Part shown: positions 25,622-34,324 of the stretch, piece by piece
Layout: every line of letters begins with the position of its first letter
Position numbering within the stretch: the first letter of the stretch is position 1
NCBI GenBank assembly: GCA_937120475.1
Contig: CAKZJV010000005.1
Coordinates: forward strand, 96,885 to 160,884
Length of the DNA stretch: 64,000 nt
Direction of reading: 5' to 3'
Origin: an uncultured Cryomorphaceae bacterium
GTDB taxonomy: Bacteria > Bacteroidota > Bacteroidia > Flavobacteriales > Schleiferiaceae
Translations under genes and position numbers: made by a program
Notes under the pieces: model-generated
Seen by the model: the letters and a program-made list of their open reading frames with translations, nothing else
What the model was told of the DNA's origin: nothing
The model's database searches: none

Positions 25622-26383
25622 CTAAATCCGAATGGATGCGCTGGCCTTAAGGTTAAAACCGTTCAGTTTGTAGTTCAGATCACAGAATTCAAAAAGCCAG
25701 CCTCCATTATCCAGTTTAGTCACATACACTTTTTGGTCGGCTGCAACCTCCACCGGTCCTGAAAAACCAGGTGTTAGCACCACACGGGCCACATCCGCTC
25801 CTTTATCACCTATGTTTCCATTGGCGGTGGTGTAGGTACCGTTTCTGGGTTTGCGGTTTAACTCAATCAGAATATTAGGACCCGGTGAATCCGCCTGAAT
25901 GGCAAAAGCACCGAAAACCTGGTACACCTCGCCTGTATCTATATACCGCAGATTGTAACGCACTTCATTGTCTTTAAGGGTATTTTCCGGCTCTGAACAA
26001 GGAACGTCAGGAGGTATAAAATCAGGGGTAACTATGGAAAGTACATCTCCATAGCTATAGCCGTACTCGTTAACGGCAAAGGTTCGTACATATATAGTTA
26101 CGCCCGCCTCGTCATAATACAAAAGGCCCCTGAAGTCATTATTGGAGCCGGAGCCTATTACCTGGGTTTGCTCCATGGTAGGCTCGGGATCTAAACTTGC
26201 GCAAAAGCCTGCGGCTTCCACCTCCAGTCCACGGTCATCAGCAATGCGACCCTTCATCAAAATTACCCCGTCCTCCGGGCTATTTAGGTCCACGGTTTCC
26301 ACCAGAGGTAAAATATTGTCATAATCAGGGGTGCAGGCCCAAAAACCGAGGGTAATAACAATGGTGGTTATAATCTTCTTCAT
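25622..26383 (-). CDS. Lipoprotein with fibronectin III-like stretch, unknown function
   Basis: The 253-residue protein starts with a lipoprotein-type signal (FWAC at about residues 14-17) and contains a FN3-like segment typical of Bacteroidota surface proteins (VYVRTFAVNEYGYSYG-like pattern near residue 105). I do not recognise the C-terminal half, which has FEFCDLNYKLNGFNLKA near the end. The start at 26383 is chosen because the codons before it lack a signal sequence. The gene follows the barrel-protein gene after 19 nt and probably shares its transcript. Confidence 0.68.
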   Translation of the reverse strand: MKKIITTIVITLGFWACTPDYDNILPLVETVDLNSPEDGVILMKGRIADDRGLEVEAAGFCASLDPEPTMEQTQVIGSGSNNDFRGLLYYDEAGVTIYVRTFAVNEYGYSYGDVLSIVTPDFIPPDVPCSEPENTLKDNEVRYNLRYIDTGEVYQVFGAFAIQADSPGPNILIELNRKPRNGTYTTANGNIGDKGADVARVVLTPGFSGPVEVAADQKVYVTKLDNGGWLFEFCDLNYKLNGFNLKASASIRI

Positions 26384-26402
26384 GGAAAGTATAAGGTTTA
26401 GG

Positions 26403-27005
26403 TTAATCAAAAAAATAGGTTACCCCGAGGGCCGTTTGCCAGAAAACGGTGGAAGCTCCGCTGGTAAAGTTCCAGCTATAGCCCATTCCCAGATCCAGCA
26501 GGAATTGATCGTTCCCGTAACTCAGTCCCGCTTTAGGGATAAACCCTACATACCCCTGGGAAACATCTTCTGAACCGTCACTTATTCCATAATAATAGCT
26601 ATCAAGCCTGTAATTTTCAGATCTTACCGTGACATCCGTGGCCACAAAAGGTGAAAAATTTGCATCCAGTATCCGGTACTGGTAGCCAAAGCCGAGTATC
26701 CATCCGTAGTGGTCCGCATAAACTTCATAACCTGGCCTTACCTGCGGGTACTCGCTGGAATAGGCCACCACGGGAAAAGTATCCTGCCGGGCATTAAGTG
26801 AATAGTATGAAGCGTAAATAGTGGCTTGCCACTGATCGAGAGGATCTTCGCTAATCCGGTAACCCAGGGAATACATAAGGCCCGGTTTGAATACGTAGCC
26901 GAAGCGTCCATCGGGTTGCAGGTAGGTGATTTCCGTGTAGATTTGGCCCTTTACACTCCCTGCCAAGGCAGACAGCAATATAATCAGGCTCAGGATTTTT
27001 TTCAT
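26403..27005 (-). CDS. Putative outer-membrane beta-barrel protein
   Basis: The 200-residue protein has a signal peptide (cut near VKG-Q) and alternating aromatic/polar strands (FGYVFKPGLMYSLGYRI, WILGFGYQYRIL, DQFLLDLGMGYSWNF) with the C-terminal strand ending ALGVTYFFD, which fits a small 8-stranded barrel of the OmpA/OprF or PorT-like type. The start at the ATG at 27005 gives a proper signal peptide; an upstream ORF start would add 21 unrelated residues. It is upstream of, and close to, a lipoprotein gene. Ligand or partner unknown. Confidence 0.72.
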   Translation of the reverse strand: MKKILSLIILLSALAGSVKGQIYTEITYLQPDGRFGYVFKPGLMYSLGYRISEDPLDQWQATIYASYYSLNARQDTFPVVAYSSEYPQVRPGYEVYADHYGWILGFGYQYRILDANFSPFVATDVTVRSENYRLDSYYYGISDGSEDVSQGYVGFIPKAGLSYGNDQFLLDLGMGYSWNFTSGASTVFWQTALGVTYFFD

Positions 27006-27052
27006 GGAATGGTTAATTAAGGCGGCAAATATAAAATAAGCGGTATAAAAAA

Positions 27053-27076
27053 AGAGCCCGGTTAGCACCGGGCTCT
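27053..27076 (-). terminator. Bidirectional-looking terminator after the 27111 gene
   Basis: AGAGCCCGGT (27053-27062) and ACCGGGCTCT (27067-27076) form a perfect 10-bp stem with a 4-nt loop. On the minus strand the stem is followed by a run of T, so it should end the transcript of the gene at 27111-27548. Confidence 0.88.
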
Positions 27077-27110
27077 TTCGTCCAACATAAACAACACCTA
27101 CTACTTTCTC

Positions 27111-27548
27111 TTAAAATCCTTTAAGGGCTGCGTTTTTCACAATACCGCCCAACATTTCAATAATGTCTGATGAGCCGGAACCTTCTTTTTTGGCAACTTC
27201 TACTTTTTTTCTTTCAAGGGGAATATCGAATAGCGCTACCCTGGACTCCTGGGCCACCAGATTATTGACCACCATTTTTTCGAATTCACGGCCATATACT
27301 TCGATGCGATAAACGCCCGGCTCAATGGAATCCGTGGAATACTTTCCGTTGTAGCCGCTGGTGATGCTGGTAATTACCTCACCTTGGTGGTTGCGGATAA
27401 GAATGTTGACGTGTGAAACGTCCTCAAAAGTTTGCGCATCGTAAATGCGCCCTTTGATTATAGAATTTTGGGCACTCATCCATTGCGATAGGCAAAGGCA
27501 GATACTTAAAGCCCAGCCGGTAAAACCGGTTCCTGCTGCATTTTTCAT
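27111..27548 (-). CDS. Small secreted protein with carboxypeptidase-like regulatory domain
   Basis: A 145-residue exported protein (signal peptide to about residue 26, MSAQ) with a single CarboxypepD_reg-like module (IKGRIYDAQTFEDVSHVNIL, GKYSTDSIEPGVYRIEVYGR) and a basic tail with GSGSSDIIEMLGGIV. It has the same overall design as the 25095 gene but no clear C-terminal membrane segment. It is transcribed alone, closed by the terminator at 27053-27076. The function is unknown; one possibility is a periplasmic or surface scaffold. Confidence 0.72.
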   Translation of the reverse strand: MKNAAGTGFTGWALSICLCLSQWMSAQNSIIKGRIYDAQTFEDVSHVNILIRNHQGEVITSITSGYNGKYSTDSIEPGVYRIEVYGREFEKMVVNNLVAQESRVALFDIPLERKKVEVAKKEGSGSSDIIEMLGGIVKNAALKGF

Positions 27549-27722
27549 AATGGCTTCGTTTAAAAGTGAATACTCCGTGAATACCTGCCGGAACTACATC
27601 GGGCAGACTTTTGCCTGAGCTTTATAGCGATACGTTTCAGGGGGTAGAAAACCCCTTTGTGTATAATTTCCAGGGCTTTGCTTCCTTACTTATATAGAGT
27701 GAAATACTGAAAAAAGGTTGCC

Positions 27723-28232
27723 CTAGTTATTGGCTGATTCTTCGGATACAGCGGGGCGCATCCAACTCAATACGGAAATACGGCCGTCCTGCTCCCTGCG
27801 GGCTATGCCCATCCATTCCAGTAGTGGCAGGCCCATCAATTGACCGGAGGAATACATTTGTTGCAAATACTGGGACTCGCCCTTGTAACCACCATCATGA
27901 AAAAGCATCTGTACGGGAATTTTACAAACCTGGGAGGCGAGGAACGACCAGCACATAACCGCCATTTCATCGTCCTTCTTATGTGGAAATTCTACGGCTA
28001 TATCCCCAAAAATCTGGTCCCGCTCTTCCGGCAAGGTTACGGCCAGGTGACCCGCTTCGTGTAGTAAGTCGCCCGGGTATTTCAGCTTGGTGGGGTCATA
28101 AACCACCGCTCCTCCGCTGATGGTTACGCCCGGTAGAAAAGTATCATCCGGTAGTTCTTCGATTTTATAGGGGATTTGAAAATGATCGAAAAAAGCAGTG
28201 ATATTTTGTACGGCTTGTTGTTCGGGCTCCAT
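27723..28232 (-). CDS. Putative zinc-dependent metallopeptidase-like protein (HEAGH)
   Basis: The 169-residue cytoplasmic protein carries HEAGH in the stretch DLLHEAGHLAVTL (about residues 55-67), a zincin HEXXH motif, preceded by a strand with GGAVVYDPTKLKYP that resembles ImmA/IrrE-type proteins. A conserved-looking DDEMAVMCWSFLASQV could supply the third zinc ligand. It has no DNA-binding domain, unlike full IrrE. It starts immediately after the stop of the SDR gene (adjacent), so the two are one transcript. The substrate is unknown. Confidence 0.7.
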   Translation of the reverse strand: MEPEQQAVQNITAFFDHFQIPYKIEELPDDTFLPGVTISGGAVVYDPTKLKYPGDLLHEAGHLAVTLPEERDQIFGDIAVEFPHKKDDEMAVMCWSFLASQVCKIPVQMLFHDGGYKGESQYLQQMYSSGQLMGLPLLEWMGIARREQDGRISVLSWMRPAVSEESANN

Positions 28233-28994
28233 TTAAGCTTGGTTTTTATGAACCAGGGTTGAACTGGCTTGTGCACTGGGTAAAATTAATACATCTGCGA
28301 GATTTACATGAGCGGGGCGGGTAGCGATAAACACTACCAAATCGGCAATATCTTCAGCCTGTAAGGCTTGGTAGCCTTCATATACTTTTTGGCTGCGCCC
28401 GGAGTCTCCTTTAAAACGAACCAATGAGAATTCGGTTTCTACCAAGCCCGGTGCTATTTGTGAAACACGGATGTTATGTTGGTTCAGGTCAAGGCGCATG
28501 CCGCTATTGATGGCATCTACCGCGTGTTTGGAAGCACAATACACATTGCCGTTGGGGTACACCTCCCGACCGGCTATGGAGCCGATGTTGATAACATGCC
28601 CGGAGTTGCGTTGTACCATTCCCGGCAGAATAGCCCTCGAAACATAAAGCAGGCCCTTCACATTGATATCAATCATCGCCTCCCAATCTTCCAGGCTACC
28701 TTCCTGGATAGAGGAAAGTCCGTGGGCATTTCCGGCATTGTTGATCAGCAGATCAATTGCTCGCCATTCTTCCGGTAAAGATTCAATAGCCGCAACTACC
28801 GCTTCATGGTCTCGTACATCAAAGGTAAGGGTGGTAATATCGGTAACGGCAGACAGTTCTTCTTTCAATTCTTTCAGGCGTTCCGCCCTGCGGCCACAGG
28901 CAATAATGCGGTAGCCTTCTTTAGCCAGTAAGCGGGCAGTAGCCCTTCCGATGCCTGAGGTAGCACCCGTGATGAAAGCGGTTTTTTGAGCCAT
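28233..28994 (-). CDS. SDR-family oxidoreductase (YdfG-like)
   Basis: A 253-residue classical short-chain dehydrogenase: cofactor loop TGATSGIG (residues 10-17), NNAG near 85-88, catalytic Ser in INIGSIAG and YxxxK in YCASK (near 150-154). The R-rich stretch after the first strand (CGRRAERL) suggests NADP(H). The sequence pattern is closest to the YdfG-type 3-hydroxy-acid / serine dehydrogenases, but the substrate cannot be confirmed. It is followed without a gap by the HEAGH protein gene. Confidence 0.9.
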   Translation of the reverse strand: MAQKTAFITGATSGIGRATARLLAKEGYRIIACGRRAERLKELKEELSAVTDITTLTFDVRDHEAVVAAIESLPEEWRAIDLLINNAGNAHGLSSIQEGSLEDWEAMIDINVKGLLYVSRAILPGMVQRNSGHVINIGSIAGREVYPNGNVYCASKHAVDAINSGMRLDLNQHNIRVSQIAPGLVETEFSLVRFKGDSGRSQKVYEGYQALQAEDIADLVVFIATRPAHVNLADVLILPSAQASSTLVHKNQA

Positions 28995-29053
28995 GCATTG
29001 GAATTTAGCCCGAAGTTACTGGACCTTTTTTTAATTCCTAGCATAAAGAAGAA

Positions 29054-29085
29054 TTGAATGTATTTTCCACAACTACTTACTTTCG
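29054..29085 (+). promoter_or_regulatory. Predicted promoter of the 29115 gene
   Basis: TTG (29054-29056), 21-nt spacer and TACTTTCG (29078-29085), one mismatch from TAnnTTTG, place a start near 29091, about 24 nt before the ATG at 29115. Confidence 0.4.
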
Positions 29086-29114
29086 TAAATATTTATCCGC
29101 CAATCTTAAACTTA

Positions 29115-30149
29115 ATGCCTACACGATTCATAGTCTTAGCCTTGCTTTTAGCAGCCCGGCTAAGTTTTGCCCAACTCATTATTGGTACGCCCGGCACTTT
29201 CGGCATAAAGGGTAAGGAGGTTGATACCGAAACCATGCAGAGGTTTAAAAAAACTACCACGGTGTTTTTTTATAATGAGGAAGATGCTGCTTATTTTGAA
29301 GATGATAGTATTCGCATAAAACGGAACTGGAAGATCACTCCTTTGTTTTTTGTGCCGGTTTCAAGAATGGAAGAGTTTACGGAAGCCCTACATGGAACCT
29401 ATAGTTTCCTGGATTACCACCTGACAGGGTCCGTTAGAGAACACTCCTATGTACAAGATAGTTGGGCTTTTCTTGATTTACGGGTCCCGGTTCCAAATGG
29501 AGAATTTAAAAACATCGCACGCCTGGCCCTGGGTCCCGAAACTAAGGATGCCGTATTCCTGAGCCGGTTTTACCTGAATGACCAGGGTGAATCGGAAAGG
29601 CTGATTAAGATTCTTAAAAACCCCATGCAGAGTGTAGAAAGTGTGCACATTGACCGTGCGGTAAAGTATTTACAAACCAAAGCTTCCTTTACCAATTTTT
29701 ATCCGGGTATTTTTCGTTACTACCTCGGCTATATCAACAATGGGCTGGAAGCCGGAGAAACTCGAGGAATCAATGATTCACCTACTGATGATATGCAGTT
29801 GTCTGCATTAGCGGAGGGCACTTTGATAGTGCCTGAAAGCATTTTGCTAGATTGGGATAAAAGGAGGAAAAAATTCGAAGCGCTGGACCCCGGAAAACTA
29901 TTTAGCAAGTATGACTATAAATACAAAGTGCTCTCAGCCTACGAAATCAATGATCTTTTTTTATCCGACTCCACCGGAGAGGGTCTGTTTATAATGGTTC
30001 CGGCCTTGTCCAGTGGAAACCAGTTTATCAATATTTACACCCCTGACGGAAAATGGGTGTATAGCGATTGGGAGAAAAGTGGTGGTGGCTTTGACGCCAG
30101 GGATATCAAAGAAATCTCGAAGAGAATATCGAAAGCGGTTAAAGATTAA
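29115..30149 (+). CDS. Secreted protein of unknown family (paralogue of the 6289 gene)
   Basis: The 344-residue protein has a signal peptide (cut near LSFA-Q) and then the same architecture as the protein encoded at 6289-7266: a short glycine-rich start, a K-T-T-V-FFY block, a middle PGIFRYYLGYINNGL block where the paralogue has PGMLGLYLRYVSKSL, TLIVPESILL versus TLYVPDYVLI, and a C-terminal FIMVPALSSG/IFVYVQSGEA-like strand followed by a RISK/ARSV helix. I do not recognise the family. The ATG at 29115 was preferred to one 19 codons upstream because it starts the signal peptide. Confidence 0.75.
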   Translation: MPTRFIVLALLLAARLSFAQLIIGTPGTFGIKGKEVDTETMQRFKKTTTVFFYNEEDAAYFEDDSIRIKRNWKITPLFFVPVSRMEEFTEALHGTYSFLDYHLTGSVREHSYVQDSWAFLDLRVPVPNGEFKNIARLALGPETKDAVFLSRFYLNDQGESERLIKILKNPMQSVESVHIDRAVKYLQTKASFTNFYPGIFRYYLGYINNGLEAGETRGINDSPTDDMQLSALAEGTLIVPESILLDWDKRRKKFEALDPGKLFSKYDYKYKVLSAYEINDLFLSDSTGEGLFIMVPALSSGNQFINIYTPDGKWVYSDWEKSGGGFDARDIKEISKRISKAVKD

Positions 30150-30154
30150 AATCA

Positions 30155-30186
30155 TAAGATCCGGCCGCTACCGCGGCCGGATCTTA
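30155..30186. terminator. Long perfect hairpin downstream of the 29115 gene, no T-tract
   Basis: A perfect 14-bp inverted repeat (30155-30168 with 30173-30186) around a TACC loop, GC-rich in its upper half. It follows the stop codon by 5 nt, but neither strand has a convincing run of T after it, so it may be an mRNA-stabilising stem instead of a terminator. Confidence 0.5.
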
Positions 30187-30213
30187 AGCCCAAACAACAT
30201 CTACTACTAAATT

Positions 30214-30324
30214 TTATCGCATACCTACCTCCTGGGAACGGTCGAGCTTTTCGGCTAAAGCCGCTAACCGCATAAACTCAGCCCGGTAGCCTAACTCATC
30301 ATCACCGCGACCGGCTTTTAAGCA
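30214..30324 (-). pseudogene. Remnant of a YfbK-like VWA protein, C-terminal (DUF3520-type) tail only
   Basis: On the minus strand 36 sense codons end at TAA (30214-30216) and begin after an in-frame TAG at 30325-30327. The peptide contains AGRGDDELGYRAEFMRLAAL followed by AEKLDRS. The GYRAEF-x-RL-x-x-LA pattern is the C-terminal signature of YfbK-type von Willebrand proteins (DUF3520). No start codon or upstream part remains; the gene directly upstream (30345-32393) encodes a different VWA protein with a T9SS tail. It is read as the leftover of a deleted or recombined gene. Confidence 0.6.
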
Positions 30325-30344
30325 CTACGCTTTAGTTCAACTAA

Positions 30345-32393
30345 TTAAGTTTTACGTATTACTTGATGGGTGACCCACTCCTCACCTTTTTGAAACCTTA
30401 TAAAATAGGTGCCTACCGGATAACTGCTCAGGTTGATTTGAAGGAACTTTTCAGAGCTCACTTCTCTCCTCTGTAGGATCTTTCCCCTCAGATCAGTTAA
30501 GAATAGCTCCTTCACTTCCTCTCCAAATTCAAGATTTAAAACGTCACTGGTAGGGTTGGGGTAGCACGCAAATTTATGAGGGTCTCCCTCATCGCTTTTT
30601 TCATCAGAATCCAATTTGCTTTCCGAAACCGGTAGTTCCGCTTCAGCTTTTTTGTTTTGGCTGGTGTCCGCAGCCAAGGCTTTTTGCACGGGTATATCTA
30701 TACAGGCAGGGATGTACGCAAATTGATGAATCAGGCGCACCATTAAGTCATTTAACAGCTCCACTTCGTAGCTATCCGTAGTAGGTTCAAGGTGGGGATT
30801 CCCCACCCCGCTGTGATCTGTCAAAAAAGTGTAGGTTCCATTGGTAGTTAAGGCCATTGCCCTTAAAAGGTATTCTGTCCTTTTATCAATCCCGCTCGAG
30901 GCTATTGGAATTATACGAATACCCTTTTGCGCAGCTTCCATGAGCAGTTTATGAAGTTTTTCCAGTTCTTTTTCACTATAATGAGGGGGTGCATCCAAAA
31001 CAAGGAACATGATTCTTGAAACCGCCTTTTCACTCCATTCCAAATCGCGAACCGCAACTTCCAGGGCTTCTATGAGGGCTTCGGGATAATCACCTCCACC
31101 AGCAGCATGCTGATGCTTAATAAAATCATCTGTTTGTCCGATTGCTGTTGAAAAGTCAGTTTTCCGGGTTATATATTCATCCCCTTGATCCCGGTAAAAA
31201 ACACTGGAAGTGCGTATAGAACTATGGTTTAAAACGGATTGAATACGCCCCACAACATCCCTTAACTCTGCTTTCAAAAATGCTATTTCATCTGTCATGG
31301 AGCCGGTGGCATCTACCACAAAGGAAATATCCAGAATATCCGGCAGCTCACATAGCTCATTTATTTGAAGGGTATTCATACCCTTGTCAATAGAAACCGG
31401 TCCGTCTATTTTCAAAACCTTGTCGTTATAGTGTATTTTCAAACGGGTTCCTTTTTCTTCATTTTTAAAAAGGTTACTCCATAGTTCTGCCTTTCCTGTA
31501 TTGTCGGTCCGGCACCTCCAAACGGCTTTACCCTTATTGTTTTCAAATACAACTTCTGCATCCACTACAGGAATACCGTTAGAGAAGGTTAGTTGCAGGC
31601 TGTGCCTTTCCAGTGGGGCTATTTCCCAATAATCTTTCCATTGCTTCAATTGATCGTCTGAAATATCCTCCCACAGCTTCCATTTACTAAAGTCATGTAT
31701 TTCACCGGCTGTAAGTACTCTTGCCCCCGGATCTTTCAGGTGTTCTTTCGGTTCCTTCGGAATTGATGTTTCAAATGGTGATGGGAAATCTATATGAAAA
31801 TCGGTTAGTGGGTTAGGATGACCTTGCAAGGGTGTTACGGTACCCAAAATTGAACTATTCCACACCCCTTGTGGGTTTTGATAAAAAACAGTGCTGTTAC
31901 CGGAGGTATGAATTACTCCTGCCGCTTTGCTAGAAACCGAACTAATATCCCGTACCGCCATACTATGAATATCCTCCGCAGTAGTTATTTTACTGCTTTT
32001 AGTTGCGTCAATCAGGGGTGGTTCATTAACAATAGTTACTTCACCAATCACATGAGACGCTTCACGCATTTTAAAATTCTGCCGGGTGATAATATTGGAT
32101 GAAATGACTATCTCAGTAAGGGTAATCTTTGCGTAACCGGTAAAACTTGCCTCTACCTTATAAGTACCTGCCTCAACCGGGCTTATATGATATTTACCGT
32201 CAAAATCAGTAACTCCGCCATTAATAACTACTCCGGCAGAATCTTTAATCACAATGTTGACGAGAGGTATAGTTTCACCCGTCCTGGCATCGGTTACTAC
32301 CCCTTTCAAGGAACCGGGGCGGGTTTGAGCCATACTGGTAAAACACATACAGAGGAACAGGCTTATACCTGCCAAAGAACACAGCATTTTCAT
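30345..32393 (-). CDS. T9SS-secreted protein with carboxypeptidase-like and von Willebrand A domains
   Basis: The 682-residue protein has a signal peptide (to about residue 22), a CarboxypepD_reg-like module (about 27-105; LKGVVTDARTGETIPLVNI), a linker with a TonB-plug-like PPLIDATKSS stretch, a VWA domain with a MIDAS-like FVVDATGSMTDE at about residue 361 and a C-terminal T9SS type A sorting domain (about 610-682; YPNPTSDVLNLEFG, GTYFIRFQKG). It should be exported across the outer membrane and anchored at the surface, possibly for adhesion. The start is the ATG at 32393; upstream codons give no signal peptide. A YfbK-like remnant lies right behind it. Confidence 0.85.
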   Translation of the reverse strand: MKMLCSLAGISLFLCMCFTSMAQTRPGSLKGVVTDARTGETIPLVNIVIKDSAGVVINGGVTDFDGKYHISPVEAGTYKVEASFTGYAKITLTEIVISSNIITRQNFKMREASHVIGEVTIVNEPPLIDATKSSKITTAEDIHSMAVRDISSVSSKAAGVIHTSGNSTVFYQNPQGVWNSSILGTVTPLQGHPNPLTDFHIDFPSPFETSIPKEPKEHLKDPGARVLTAGEIHDFSKWKLWEDISDDQLKQWKDYWEIAPLERHSLQLTFSNGIPVVDAEVVFENNKGKAVWRCRTDNTGKAELWSNLFKNEEKGTRLKIHYNDKVLKIDGPVSIDKGMNTLQINELCELPDILDISFVVDATGSMTDEIAFLKAELRDVVGRIQSVLNHSSIRTSSVFYRDQGDEYITRKTDFSTAIGQTDDFIKHQHAAGGGDYPEALIEALEVAVRDLEWSEKAVSRIMFLVLDAPPHYSEKELEKLHKLLMEAAQKGIRIIPIASSGIDKRTEYLLRAMALTTNGTYTFLTDHSGVGNPHLEPTTDSYEVELLNDLMVRLIHQFAYIPACIDIPVQKALAADTSQNKKAEAELPVSESKLDSDEKSDEGDPHKFACYPNPTSDVLNLEFGEEVKELFLTDLRGKILQRREVSSEKFLQINLSSYPVGTYFIRFQKGEEWVTHQVIRKT

Positions 32394-32548
32394 AGCACAC
32401 AGAATTAGATTAGACGTTGAAATAAGCGTCTCGAATTTCTGTGCGGGCCCGCCAAAAAAGTTCAACAGCTTTTGTACTTAATTAGATGCTTTCAAGTACG
32501 AAAGGTTGCCCTTACCGTGGATACAAATTTATTTAGAGGTCAGCAGGC

Positions 32549-33478
32549 TTACTTAAAAACCAGGCGTGAAAGTGCCACCGGTCTGCCCGGTGCATCTTTG
32601 ATAATGGCCTGGTAAAAACCAGCGGGTATAGAGTGCCTTTGCAGATAAACACGGTTTCCTTCCAAACCATTTTCCCGGTGAATGAGGCGACCTTGCTGAT
32701 CATAAATTTCCAGGTGGCCACCAACAAGGTTAAGGTTACCCAGGTCCAGCCAGGCGGCATCGGATATAGGATTGGGCGTGGCAGAAATGCGGGGTAGCAC
32801 TTCATCCTCCGCCAGGGAAGAACAGAAACCGGAATTATCCACCACGATATTGTCGATCATCCAACCATCGAATACATTGGTACCCGTTACGGAATCTGAA
32901 ATAAAGGTAAATCGCAATAAATGTTGATGAGGCTTTTTAATAGCATAACAGGGAAAAATTACTTCCGCCTGCCGCCATGCGCTATCTACAGAACCACTAA
33001 AACCAGGGGTTCCATCGAACAAAGTGTCCGAAGCGGAATAAAAACCCGTGGTGTACAAACCGTAAGGGCCGTAATATTGATAAAAGTTGGGATTTCCACT
33101 GGTATCGGTGAGTAAGCGCCAGCTTTGGCCACCGTCTTGTGACAGTTCCACGTAACCACCATCGCGACCAAAGCTTGAGTTAATGCGGTATTGAAAACTA
33201 ATGCGGGGCCGTCCCCCGTATATATCAAAACCCAGCGTAAAGCTCGACCTGTTGTTAGTTGGGTAGGGATTTAAAGTATCGGTTAGTATAGCCTTCGTAC
33301 CTGCGTATGCCGTATCGAACACCCACTTGGAAGGCGTACCGATTTGCCAGATATTCTGCGAGGAAGTATCTATTTCAATATGGGTACTGAAACTTTCAAA
33401 ATCAATGGTATCAACTTGTGATAGCCCGAAGATTGGAAAAGAAGAGGTGAAAAGTAGAAATGGGAGAAAGCGCTTCAT
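32549..33478 (-). CDS. T9SS-secreted protein with jelly-roll-like domain
   Basis: A 309-residue exported protein: signal peptide (about residues 1-20), a beta-sandwich region resembling the MAM/immune-inhibitor-A-type jelly roll (GGYVELSQDGGQSWRLL, TNVFDGWMIDNIVVDN) and a C-terminal T9SS type A sorting domain (about 235-309; ATPNPISDAAWLDL, GFYQAIIKDAPG, LVFK end). No catalytic motif is visible. The ATG at 33478 was chosen because it precedes the signal peptide; the frame opens 12 codons earlier. It follows the VWA gene direction but with 150 nt between them, so co-transcription is uncertain. Confidence 0.78.
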   Translation of the reverse strand: MKRFLPFLLFTSSFPIFGLSQVDTIDFESFSTHIEIDTSSQNIWQIGTPSKWVFDTAYAGTKAILTDTLNPYPTNNRSSFTLGFDIYGGRPRISFQYRINSSFGRDGGYVELSQDGGQSWRLLTDTSGNPNFYQYYGPYGLYTTGFYSASDTLFDGTPGFSGSVDSAWRQAEVIFPCYAIKKPHQHLLRFTFISDSVTGTNVFDGWMIDNIVVDNSGFCSSLAEDEVLPRISATPNPISDAAWLDLGNLNLVGGHLEIYDQQGRLIHRENGLEGNRVYLQRHSIPAGFYQAIIKDAPGRPVALSRLVFK

Positions 33479-33550
33479 AGGGTTAGGGTTAAGTATGATA
33501 ACAAAGCTAAGCAAATTGACTTTAACCTTATGAACTCCGGCCCTTAAAAA

Positions 33551-34324
33551 CTATTCTGTAAGTGAACTATTTAGGATGGTTATCAACTCATCAAAGTTCT
33601 TCGCCAATACATCACTTAAGCCTGCTACTGCAGCGGCATTTACCGAGGAAAACGTATAAAGCCCCGGTACGTAAACTCCGGCTTCTGCCGATGATTGAAC
33701 GGGCAATTCGGAAATCAGCCTTCCTTCGGTTATCACCTTTCCGTTTTTATCCTGCAGGCGGTACCGGATTGCACTATATGCTTTCCCGCTCTTTATACCA
33801 TTTTTGTTTTTATGCACACTAATAGCACCGTATCCCGGCATAGGGGCTGAAAAGGATTCTGAAGTCAGGTTCATCAAAACCACAATTGAGGCACTGTCAA
33901 TATCCAGTTTTAAGGTATAATCAGCTGTACTCTGATCCGGGCTTATCCGGTACATACATTTCCGCTGGGCTTCGCGAATAAAACCTTCCCGCAAAAAACT
34001 TTCCGGAGACTCCAAAATTCCTTTCCGGTCCAGTTGATAGATGTAGTCTTGGGAAATTTTGGTATAAAATATCAATGGTACAAAACTACCTTTCCCTTTC
34101 TCCACGGACCCGTTGAGAGTAGCTGTATTTGAAGGAGCCTCTACCTCCTCAATAAAAATCTTCAAATCCGTTTTAAAAGTTGTTGCCGGACCATCGATAA
34201 GATAATCCAGGGTGGCAGGCCTCTTTAACAGTTGCTCTTTTACCGATTTGGAAGATGCACAGGCGTTTAATAAAACCGCAGCTACCAGTAAGACTATAGC
34301 GGTAATAAATTTCTTAAATACCAT
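33551..34324 (-). CDS. Lipoprotein of unknown family
   Basis: The 257-residue protein begins with a lipoprotein signal peptide (LLNACASS, Cys at about residue 22) and a mostly beta-strand body (TLKLDIDSASIVVLMNL, SAIRYRLQDKNGKVITEGRL) ending in a helix with GLSDVLAKNFDELITIL. The alternation resembles CsgG- or LptE-like envelope lipoproteins, but I cannot place it. Its ATG overlaps the end of the upstream lipoprotein gene by 11 nt, so the two are co-translated and may act as a pair at the outer membrane. Confidence 0.7.
   Translation of the reverse strand: MVFKKFITAIVLLVAAVLLNACASSKSVKEQLLKRPATLDYLIDGPATTFKTDLKIFIEEVEAPSNTATLNGSVEKGKGSFVPLIFYTKISQDYIYQLDRKGILESPESFLREGFIREAQRKCMYRISPDQSTADYTLKLDIDSASIVVLMNLTSESFSAPMPGYGAISVHKNKNGIKSGKAYSAIRYRLQDKNGKVITEGRLISELPVQSSAEAGVYVPGLYTFSSVNAAAVAGLSDVLAKNFDELITILNSSLTE

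Noticed and set aside
30155..30186. Strong hairpin read as a terminator
   Set aside because: No T-tract follows on either strand, so I kept it only as a hairpin of unsure function.
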